Assembly: GCA_003500135.1 (NCBI GenBank)
Contig: DNTA01000148.1
Span: forward strand, 1 to 6,570
Reading direction: 5' to 3'
Source: Cytophagales bacterium
Lineage (GTDB): Bacteria > Bacteroidota > Bacteroidia > Cytophagales > Cyclobacteriaceae
Length of the DNA stretch: 6,570 nt
In this document: positions 1-4,928 of the stretch, one piece after another
Numbering within the stretch: the stretch's first letter is position 1
Layout of the letters: each line of letters opens with the position of its first letter
Made by a program: the position numbers and the translations under genes
Notes under the pieces: generated by a model
The model's database searches: none
What the model was told of the DNA's origin: nothing
Seen by the model: only the letters and a program-made list of their open reading frames with translations

Positions 1-83
1 ACATTATGATGATCATCTTGCTGACTTCTACTCTTGAATGATTGGGGAACTGTAAGATTCAACCAGACTCATAAATTGAAATG

Positions 84-227
84 TTATTTTGACACAAACC
101 CTAAGTCAGTTTTCAGATACCTGATGATCCAGCTTTCTTCATCGAAAATAAAATCTTTAACTGTTCCCTTGGTGCCATCTTTTGCTTGCAAAGTGTATCC
201 CATTAATTCTTTTGTTGATCTTTTCAT
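84..227 (-). pseudogene. Truncated PRC-barrel domain protein
   Basis: Reading leftwards from an ATG at 227, the frame gives a 47-residue product that begins MKRSTKELMGYTLQAKDG and continues through KGTVKDFIFDEE and WIIRYLKTDLGF. This is the N-terminal half of a PRC-barrel domain as found in small Bacteroidota proteins, where MKRS.KEL.GY, KDG..G.VKDF and the W..RYL..D.G segment are typical (family knowledge). The frame then hits TAA (84-86) just where the remaining barrel strands should follow, and TGA at 69-71. Same-frame sequence beyond that (for example LTVPQSFKSRS) still vaguely resembles the family's next segment, so this looks like a broken gene rather than a short protein. An upstream in-frame ATG at 239 would add MIRI; the ATG at 227 is preferred because family members begin MKRS. 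PRC-barrel proteins are linked to RNA processing, photosynthesis and stress, so no specific role is assigned. The left window edge prevents seeing the rest. Confidence 0.55.
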
Positions 228-250
228 AATTCTTATCATTTAGTTAAGTA

Positions 251-282
251 CCAACTATTTAAAAGAAAAATTAATGCCAAAA
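251..282 (-). promoter_or_regulatory. Possible Bacteroidota-type promoter for the PRC-barrel gene
   Basis: On the minus strand TTTTGG (282-277) and TAGTTGG (257-251) are separated by about 20 bases and lie 24-55 bases upstream of the ATG at 227. The arrangement loosely resembles the Bacteroidota housekeeping promoter (-33 TTTG, -7 TAnnTTTG), but the -7 element matches poorly. This is a weak motif-level guess. Confidence 0.2.
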
Positions 283-295
283 TATGAATGCTCTC

Positions 296-318
296 AATCT
301 GCTTGTAAAAAGCGGATT
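296..318. repeat. Short inverted repeat (hairpin)
   Basis: Nine-base arms AATCTGCTT (296-304) and AAGCGGATT (310-318) pair with one G-T mismatch around a five-base loop. Neither side is followed by a T-run, so it is not a standard intrinsic terminator. It lies about 70 bases upstream of the PRC-barrel ATG and could be a leader structure or chance. Confidence 0.3.
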
Positions 319-555
319 TAGCTGAAATCATAACAACTATTTTATATTTTCCTGGGTAAATTATTCTACACTGTCCTTTCTGGGAAAAAGCACCAAACTC
401 ATTAGAAACATGTTGTTTCCGAAAGTGAGGATTACGGTTTTTAGTTTCATATCTTTAAATTGCCAGGCAAATCTTTTGAGCAGACTTTTTGGAAGCTGTG
501 CATTTGGCCGTTTGCACTGAGGCTCACCATATGTTTTGAGGTTTGTTGATCGAGG

Positions 556-583
556 AAAAAAAAGGCCCGAAAATATCCGGGCC
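556..583 (-). terminator. Intrinsic terminator of the YceI-like gene
   Basis: Read on the minus strand, a perfect six-base GC-rich stem (GGCCCG at 583-578 with CGGGCC at 569-564) encloses an eight-base loop and is followed directly by eight T residues (563-556). It starts 53 bases after the YceI-like stop codon at 637. The opposite strand has only a short T-run context, so termination is mainly for leftward transcription. Confidence 0.85.
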
Positions 584-636
584 AAAACACACATTCTCCC
601 TAGTAGTAATGAGTCGGCAGAAGATTTTTAGTGCAT

Positions 637-1167
637 TTATTTGCTTAATGTTCCAACCAATCGACATGCTAAACCGACTGATTGAATACTGGTATCTTCA
701 GGTAAATTTTCGTGAAACAAACCATCAAGCTTGTCGATAATCACTGGATTTGAGCTTTCAATTTGCGTTTCACCATTGGCGATCAAGTCTTCATCCGAAA
801 GATCAAATTTGATGACTACATCCATACCAAAAGCCTGGTCGCCCGCCATGACGATTCCTTTGATCAGTTTGTTGTCCGAATCAGAAATTACCTCCTCAAA
901 TTTGTAATCGACAAAGGCGTCTTCAGTCTCCATGACTGGAGAGGATTTAATGGTCTTTTCAATGCTCTTGACCTGGTCCTGGGTAAGGTCGGAATTTACA
1001 ATTTTCAGAGATCTTAGATCAACTGAAATATTGCCTGACACGATCTCACCTAACTCTGAAATGAGTTTACCATGATGTGCATTCAGTTCTCCCTGCGCCC
1101 TGTGATCGCCTATGTGGCTGGTCCACTAAATTTTACTTTTCTCTGGATCAATATTATATATTTTCAT
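637..1167 (-). pseudogene. YceI-like lipid-binding protein interrupted by an in-frame TAG
   Basis: From an ATG at 1167 the minus strand reads MKIYNIDPEKSKI, then TAG (1128-1126), then continues in the same frame WTSHIGDHRAQGELNAHHGK and on to TAA at 637, 176 codons in all. The pattern D...SKI.W(T).....H.G......G.L followed by SGNISVDLRSLKIVNSDL (residues 44-61) matches the start of YceI-domain proteins, lipocalin-like barrels that bind polyisoprenoids. In relatives the codon between I and W is a normal residue, often Glu. The later segments SSPVMETEDAFVDYKFEEV and MDVVIKFDL also fit the fold. There is no signal peptide, so the product would be cytoplasmic, unlike E. coli YceI. The only long frame after the stop begins at a GTG at 1041 (134 residues) and would lack the first strands, so it is unlikely to fold. 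TAG ends the nearby dps gene, arguing against recoding. Nonsense mutation, sequencing error or readthrough are all possible. Family assignment is good but not certain. Confidence 0.65.
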
Positions 1168-1477
1168 GTTTACTGTTTTTTGGTCAAAAAAATGTGACAA
1201 ACACGCCAACTGCAATAGCACATTTCAGCTGAGGCATTTTGTCCTACTATGCTATAAGCGGAAGAAATATGATGCCAGTATTGCTCTGAGTGGATGATTT
1301 ATGAGGAGGTTTGTGTATGACAGGTCGTTTTTTCTTGATATCCGCAGTACGCAGCGATTAATGCCGCTTAAAGTACTTTTCAGAAAATTGCTGCCATTCA
1401 CCTGCTTGATTTCAAAATCAGAAAACATGTGGAGCAAAATACACATGCTTGTTTGCAATGCTCCACGAAAATTCGGT
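1168..1477. other. Intergenic region between fumC and the YceI-like gene
   Basis: No convincing gene is visible on either strand. A minus-strand frame at 1458-1252 (68 codons) resembles nothing known, has no sensible leader and crosses the hairpin at 1429-1466. The part nearest 1168 should hold the leader and promoter of the YceI-like gene, but I could not find a clear TAnnTTTG element. Confidence 0.5.
1429..1466 (-). terminator. Candidate hairpin downstream of fumC
   Basis: A perfect eight-base inverted repeat, GTGGAGCA (1429-1436) and TGCTCCAC (1459-1466), spans a 22-base loop and begins 12 bases after the fumC stop on the minus strand. The following minus-strand sequence, ATGTTTTCTGATTTT, is only moderately T-rich. 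It may be a weak terminator or a 3'-end stabilising structure of the fumC transcript. Confidence 0.4.
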
Positions 1478-2869
1478 TTAGTTAAATGGCCTGATCATTT
1501 TCCGGGGGTCGATCAATTCATCAAACTCGTCTTCTTTGATCCATCCACTTTTGAGTGCTTCTTCGCGAAGCGTTGTTCCGTTTTTGGAAGCAGCCTGTGC
1601 AATTTTTGCGGACTTATCATATCCGATGGCTGGCGTTAGGGCCGTAACCAGCATCAGGGATCGCTGCAGGTTTTCTTCAATACGTGGGTAATTGGGCTCA
1701 ATACCAACCAGGCAGCGATCTGTAAAGCTTCTGGATGCATCTGCAAGTAGCTGAATGGATTGCAGGGCATTGTACACCATCACTGGCTTAAAGGTATTTA
1801 ACTCAAACTGACCCTGGGCACCGGCAAAGGTGATGGTTACGTGATTTCCCATTACCTGGGCACATACCATCGTCAAGGCTTCGATTTGGGTTGGGTTCAC
1901 TTTTCCTGGCATAATGGACGAACCGGGTTCATTTTGCGGAAGTATCAGTTCGCCAATGCCTGCTCTTGGGATGGATGCCAGATAGCGGATATCGTTTCCA
2001 ATTTTATTCAAACTGACGGCAATGGTATTCAGCACACCTGATAATTCTACAATAGCGTCATGAGCAGCGATGCCTTGAAATTTGTTAGTAGCCGCTGTGA
2101 ATGGCATCTGTGTGAACTTAGCAACCTCCTGTGCAAATACTTTATCAAACCCAGATTTTGTGTTTATGCCAGTTCCAACAGCAGTGCCTCCCTGAGCCAG
2201 CGGATACAAACGTTTCAAGCTGTCATTCAATCTCTGTATTCCTGCCTGGATCTGCGCTTGATAACCTGAGAATTCCTGGCTCAGGCTGATTGGTGTGGCA
2301 TCCTGCAAATGCGTTCGCCCAATTTTAATGATCTCCTTCCATGCTTTAATTTTGATTGATAAATTCTGGTGTAACGACTCAAGGGATGGAAGTAATTTAT
2401 GTTGTATTTCTTCCGCTACGGCAATATGCATCGCCGTGGGAAAACTATCGTTGGAAGATTGACCCAGATTGCAGTGGTCATTGGGATGTACCGGTTTTTT
2501 TGACCCGAGCTTACCTCCCAGCCGTTCATTTGCCAGGTTGGAGATGACCTCATTGATGTTCATATTGGATTGTGTACCAGATCCCGTTTGCCACACCACC
2601 AGCGGAAAATTATCATGATATTTCCCATCAATGATTTCCAGGGAAGCCCGAATGATTTCCTGCCCAATTGTGGGGTCAAGGACTCCGAGCTGCATATTGG
2701 CTTTTGCAGCTCCATACTTCACAATGGCTAATGCTCGTAGTAGTGCTCGAGGTAGCTTTTCATTCCCAATCTTAAAATTTTCAAGTGATCTTTGCGTCTG
2801 CGCTCCCCAGTATTTATCTACAGGAACCTCCACTTCTCCTAAGGAGTCGGTTTCTATTCTGTACTTCAT
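1478..2869 (-). CDS. fumC: Class II fumarate hydratase (fumarase C)
   Basis: The enzyme interconverts fumarate and L-malate in the cytoplasmic TCA cycle, as a homotetramer without an iron-sulfur cluster. The 463-residue product (E. coli FumC is 467) aligns along its whole length. Numbered from an alternative ATG three codons upstream (2878), the motifs are [12 protein letters not shown] (24-35), [10 protein letters not shown] (98-107), the B-site HPND (131-134), [13 protein letters not shown] (139-151), [10 protein letters not shown] with the catalytic His190, and the superfamily signature [13 protein letters not shown] (319-331) with the catalytic Ser320, Lys326 and Asn328. These match E. 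coli H188, S318, K324 and N326 at a constant offset of two. [12 protein letters not shown] (419-430) lies in the C-terminal domain. I prefer the ATG at 2869 because homologues begin close to YRIE.DSLGEV.VP. No Shine-Dalgarno is evident, as usual in Bacteroidota. It is divergent from dps. In other bacteria FumC replaces oxidant-sensitive Fe-S fumarases under oxidative stress or iron limitation. It appears intact. Confidence 0.97.
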   Translation of the reverse strand: MKYRIETDSLGEVEVPVDKYWGAQTQRSLENFKIGNEKLPRALLRALAIVKYGAAKANMQLGVLDPTIGQEIIRASLEIIDGKYHDNFPLVVWQTGSGTQSNMNINEVISNLANERLGGKLGSKKPVHPNDHCNLGQSSNDSFPTAMHIAVAEEIQHKLLPSLESLHQNLSIKIKAWKEIIKIGRTHLQDATPISLSQEFSGYQAQIQAGIQRLNDSLKRLYPLAQGGTAVGTGINTKSGFDKVFAQEVAKFTQMPFTAATNKFQGIAAHDAIVELSGVLNTIAVSLNKIGNDIRYLASIPRAGIGELILPQNEPGSSIMPGKVNPTQIEALTMVCAQVMGNHVTITFAGAQGQFELNTFKPVMVYNALQSIQLLADASRSFTDRCLVGIEPNYPRIEENLQRSLMLVTALTPAIGYDKSAKIAQAASKNGTTLREEALKSGWIKEDEFDELIDPRKMIRPFN

Positions 2870-3006
2870 GATGTGCATATCTATTTATGAATAATACCGG
2901 AAATAGCGCGCATATGTTTGCAATTGCGCCAAATCCTGCAAAATTTATGTGTGAGGTACCAGAGACTTTATTAGAAGAACTAAATCCTGAGGAACACACA
3001 CCATTA

Positions 3007-3129
3007 TTAGCTTTGAATACATTGATATTCATTTTCGTTCGCGACTCCTTGATATTTATCCAGGCTGGTGGCACCTTTTACTTTATCTCGTCCAGCGGCT
3101 ACACTGGATTTGTCGTTGATCCTTTGCAT
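3007..3129 (-). CDS. Possible small ORF upstream of fumC (uncertain)
   Basis: This 40-codon minus-strand frame starts with ATG at 3129 and ends with two consecutive TAA codons. It reads MQRINDKSSVAAGRDKVKG and continues ATSLDKYQGVANENE. I do not recognise it. It is listed because its codons strongly favour purine-first positions (GAC, GTA, GCC, GCT, GGA, GAT, GGT), a rhythm seen in real coding sequence, and because it runs in the same direction as fumC about 140 bases upstream of it. There is no signal peptide or membrane segment. The opposite strand is open across the same codons, so the rhythm may instead belong to that strand or be a relic. A shift into another minus frame after about residue 35 would keep it open towards fumC, hinting at a frameshifted remnant. 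Confidence 0.2.
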   Translation of the reverse strand: MQRINDKSSVAAGRDKVKGATSLDKYQGVANENEYQCIQS

Positions 3130-3273
3130 ACCAGCAAAATAGAGGTGTTAGCATGCAGCTGTTATCGTAAAAAACAGGCAGATTTTTCATTATAGAACAG
3201 CAAAGTTGAAATAGCAACAAATTCCGCATTGACATACTTTTTTGCTGATTTTGGATTTGTTAGATATGAGACC

Positions 3274-3295
3274 GAGGTTAATGTAGAAAAACCTC
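3274..3295. repeat. Short inverted repeat upstream of dps
   Basis: The six-base arms GAGGTT (3274-3279) and AACCTC (3290-3295) enclose a ten-base A-rich loop, about 130 bases before the dps start codon. No T-run follows on either strand. It could be an operator, a leader hairpin or chance. Confidence 0.25.
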
Positions 3296-3425
3296 AACAT
3301 TCGTACGCTAATATTCCCCAGCGCAAATCATCGATTGATCTTTAATAGGTCTTATGGGCAATTTTTAACTTTGGAATGCTTTTCGAATACTTGAAAGCAA
3401 GTTTGAACTTCAAAACACAAGAAAG

Positions 3426-3956
3426 ATGAATAACGGAACAATTGACTTACAAGAAACCGAGCAGAAAACAAAGCAGAAAAGAGCATTCTCAAAATTGGGA
3501 TATACCAAGCTAGAGACAGCAGAACTTGTGGACTCGCTCAATAACCTATTGGCGAACTATAGCATTCACTATCAAAAATTGCGCAACTTTCATTGGAATG
3601 TTAAAGGATCGGACTTCTTCGATATTCATGAAAAATTCGAGGAGCAATACAATTCGGCAAAGGTGGCCATTGACGACATAGCCGAGAGAATCCGTGTGTT
3701 CGGCCAAACACCGCTGAGCACCATGCAAGACTATCTCGGGCAAGCAGATATTAAAGAAACAGGTACCAACCTGACCGGTTTAGAAATGGTGAGGGAGATC
3801 ATCAAAGACTATGAAAAACTACTGGAAAGCATGTTCAAAGTGATTGAAACCACATTAAAAAATGGAGACAGCGGAACGGAGGACATGATAAAGGGTTTTG
3901 TGAAGCAAACAGAGAAAAACCATTGGATGATGACTGCATTTTCTCATCAGGGTTAG
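3426..3956 (+). CDS. dps: Dps-family ferritin-like DNA-protecting protein
   Basis: Dps proteins form twelve-subunit cytoplasmic cages that oxidise Fe(II), preferably with hydrogen peroxide, store the ferric mineral and shield DNA. The 176-residue product has the family core: LRNFHWNVKGSDFFDIHEKF (residues 52-71) then AIDDIAERI (81-89). The inter-subunit ferroxidase ligands are all present: His56, His68, Asp83 and Glu87, with the same spacing as E. coli H51, H63, D78 and E82. Trp57 next to the centre is also conserved. Residues 1-30 are a polar tail rich in Lys and Arg (K14, K16, K18, R19, K23, K28), which by analogy with E. coli Dps may bind DNA (inference). The C-terminus is short (MMTAFSHQG). 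The ATG at 3426 is the first in the frame and follows an A-rich leader. The gene is divergent from fumC and monocistronic, with a hairpin terminator downstream. OxyR-, PerR- or Fur-type control is common for dps, but no operator was identified. It appears intact. Confidence 0.95.
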   Translation: MNNGTIDLQETEQKTKQKRAFSKLGYTKLETAELVDSLNNLLANYSIHYQKLRNFHWNVKGSDFFDIHEKFEEQYNSAKVAIDDIAERIRVFGQTPLSTMQDYLGQADIKETGTNLTGLEMVREIIKDYEKLLESMFKVIETTLKNGDSGTEDMIKGFVKQTEKNHWMMTAFSHQG

Positions 3957-4042
3957 ATTCAAGTTAAGAAATAGCGTTTCTTACTAAACGCACAAAAATG
4001 CTTGCAGGCAAGTTTAGATGCTTCTCCAAATTATTACGAACG

Positions 4043-4080
4043 ATCATTCCCGGTCACTGTGCCGGGAATGATTGCTTTGT
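4043..4080 (+). terminator. Intrinsic terminator downstream of dps
   Basis: A perfect eleven-base stem, ATCATTCCCGG (4043-4053) with CCGGGAATGAT (4062-4072), encloses an eight-base loop about 87 bases after the dps stop. The tail TTGCTTTGT is only moderately T-rich, but stem strength and position make a terminator or 3'-stabilising hairpin the best reading. Confidence 0.75.
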
Positions 4081-4423
4081 GCAAGATGGATTTAAAAGTC
4101 GAGGAGACACCAGAACCGCCATATCCAGTTCGGGGCAGCAGGTGTGGGGATTCTCGCGTTTTATATTTGTCTTAGATTTCGTTGGCGAAAATATTGGGCG
4201 AAGGAAATGCAAAGAAATCTACGGCTTTGCAGCAAGCTGTATTATTAGAACCTGCTGCTGTCCGGCGGCAATTGGTAAGATGCTTGCTTCTGCCTTATTT
4301 TATACTGGCGAAGTTTTTTGTGGATGCTTGAAAATGTGCCTCTACCATGATTTGTTCAAAAAAAGAGGGCAGTTCGCCGACATTCGTAAGCAGGATGAAG
4401 ATGACAGATGCGCCGTTGTATTG

Positions 4424-4439
4424 ACAGTAGCACTACTGT
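4424..4439. repeat. Perfect 7-2-7 dyad, operator-like
   Basis: The arms ACAGTAG (4424-4430) and CTACTGT (4433-4439) are perfect inverted copies separated by two bases. The spacer is too short for a good hairpin, so as DNA this resembles a binding site for a dimeric regulator. It overlaps a TTGACA hexamer at 4421-4426, but no matching -10 element follows. Its function is unknown. Confidence 0.3.
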
Positions 4440-4546
4440 GAAGTCCACTTCTTCGAACTCCTATTTTCATCAAGCGGGCTTCTCTACGCGCCTTCCAACA
4501 ACCAACACTTCAAGCCAAACCAAGCGGCCATAGGGGTTCTTGGGGA

Positions 4547-4575
4547 TTGCAAATCAAGGTTCGTTCCCTTGGCAA
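4547..4575. repeat. Bulged hairpin
   Basis: TTGC (4547-4550) pairs with GCAA (4572-4575), and CAAGG (4555-4559) pairs with CCTTG (4567-4571), leaving a four-base AAAT bulge and a seven-base loop. It lies inside the gene-poor stretch before the receptor gene. No T-run follows. Confidence 0.3.
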
Positions 4576-4680
4576 TGAGTTACTGAAAACATTTGATGTA
4601 TTTCCGAAACTTGTGTTCGCAAATAAATTTCTGTTTGAGTGGTTCATACTTTCCGGGCCACGGGTGGAAAGAACACGAAA

Positions 4681-4756
4681 TTGCCGCAGCATCAGCACCA
4701 CCCAAAGCAAAGCACGATTGATGATGATTCTGCTGACGCAATGTTAGAAACGGCAA
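4681..4756. repeat. Imperfect nested inverted repeat
   Basis: The outer arms TTGCCG (4681-4686) and CGGCAA (4751-4756) are perfect. The inner arms GCATCAGCA (4689-4697) and TGCTGACGC (4731-4739) match at eight of nine positions. The two sides differ in spacer length (2 versus 11 bases), giving a bulged stem about 76 bases long. An integron attC site was considered because of the GTTAG in the bulge, but the paired core boxes and an integrase are lacking. Confidence 0.3.
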
Positions 4757-4859
4757 CTCAGAGACGAAAGCCAGGAGGGTACGGATGGAATAAATATGAT
4801 CAAAGGGAGCAAGTGCCTGGATTACTTATTGCAAACAGATGTCGGCATTTTTCTGTTTA

Positions 4860-4874
4860 TGATGATGATTCTTC
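4860..4874 (+). promoter_or_regulatory. Weak Fur-box-like motif upstream of the receptor gene
   Basis: TGATGATGATTCTTC matches the 7-1-7 Fur consensus TGATAATnATTATCA at 10 of 14 defined positions and lies about 55-70 bases before the receptor ATG, where an iron-responsive operator would make sense. The first 13 bases recur at 4719-4731. The GAT repetition makes chance matches easy, so this is only a pointer. Confidence 0.15.
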
Positions 4875-4928
4875 CCAAATAAAAATATCTGTTTACATTG
4901 CGGAAAATTTGAACGACACAAACCTATA

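Larger units (their letters stand above)
245..555. other. Intergenic stretch, no recognisable gene
   Basis: This spacer lies between the PRC-barrel start and the terminator of the YceI-like gene. It is AT-rich. A minus-strand frame from 594 to 361 stays open, but it begins inside the terminator hairpin and resembles no family I know, so I do not call it. The only structures I can point to are a short hairpin at 296-318 and the weak promoter-like pair at 251-282. Confidence 0.6.
2870..3425. other. Divergent intergenic region between fumC and dps
   Basis: This 556-bp spacer must hold the promoters and leaders of both divergent genes. I found no clean TTTG/TAnnTTTG pair for either. The base composition near 2887-3195 shows a codon-like three-base rhythm: a plus frame (102 codons, from 2887) and a minus frame (40 codons, 3129-3007) are open in exactly opposed register, but neither resembles a known family. 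The plus frame would start only 17 bases from the fumC ATG, leaving no room for separate promoters. The dps leader just before 3426 is A-rich (AAGAAAG), a usual Bacteroidota translation context. Confidence 0.5.
4073..4928. other. Long stretch with no recognisable gene
   Basis: About 850 bases separate the dps terminator from the TonB-dependent receptor gene. Open frames exist (plus 3998-4441, minus 4710-4510, plus 4639-4929), but their products are Cys-rich or low-complexity, match no family I know, and the first runs straight through the dps terminator. I could not restore a recognisable domain on either strand by allowing frameshifts. What is visible are inverted repeats at 4424-4439, 4547-4575 and 4681-4756, and a 13-base direct repeat (4719-4731 and 4860-4872). 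It could be a decayed gene, a long leader or an unrecognised structured RNA. Confidence 0.5.

Noticed and set aside
8..17. Ten-base palindrome GATGATCATC near the left edge
   Set aside because: Short and lying within what appears to be the degenerate PRC-barrel frame; expected by chance.
361..594. 77-codon minus-strand frame
   Set aside because: It starts inside the terminator stem of the YceI-like gene, and the peptide resembles no family I know.
1126..1128. Amber recoding (pyrrolysine or alternative code) in the YceI-like gene
   Set aside because: TAG terminates the intact dps gene in the same window and no recoding element is visible; mutation or sequencing error is simpler.
1252..1458. 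68-codon minus-strand frame downstream of fumC
   Set aside because: It starts inside the candidate hairpin and shows no family resemblance or coding-like composition.
3998..4441. 147-codon plus-strand open frame after dps
   Set aside because: It runs through the dps terminator hairpin, has an unusually Cys-rich product with no recognisable domain, and lacks a plausible leader.
4681..4756. Integron attC site
   Set aside because: Only a partial GTTAG-like core is present; the complementary core box, regular stem and any integrase are absent.
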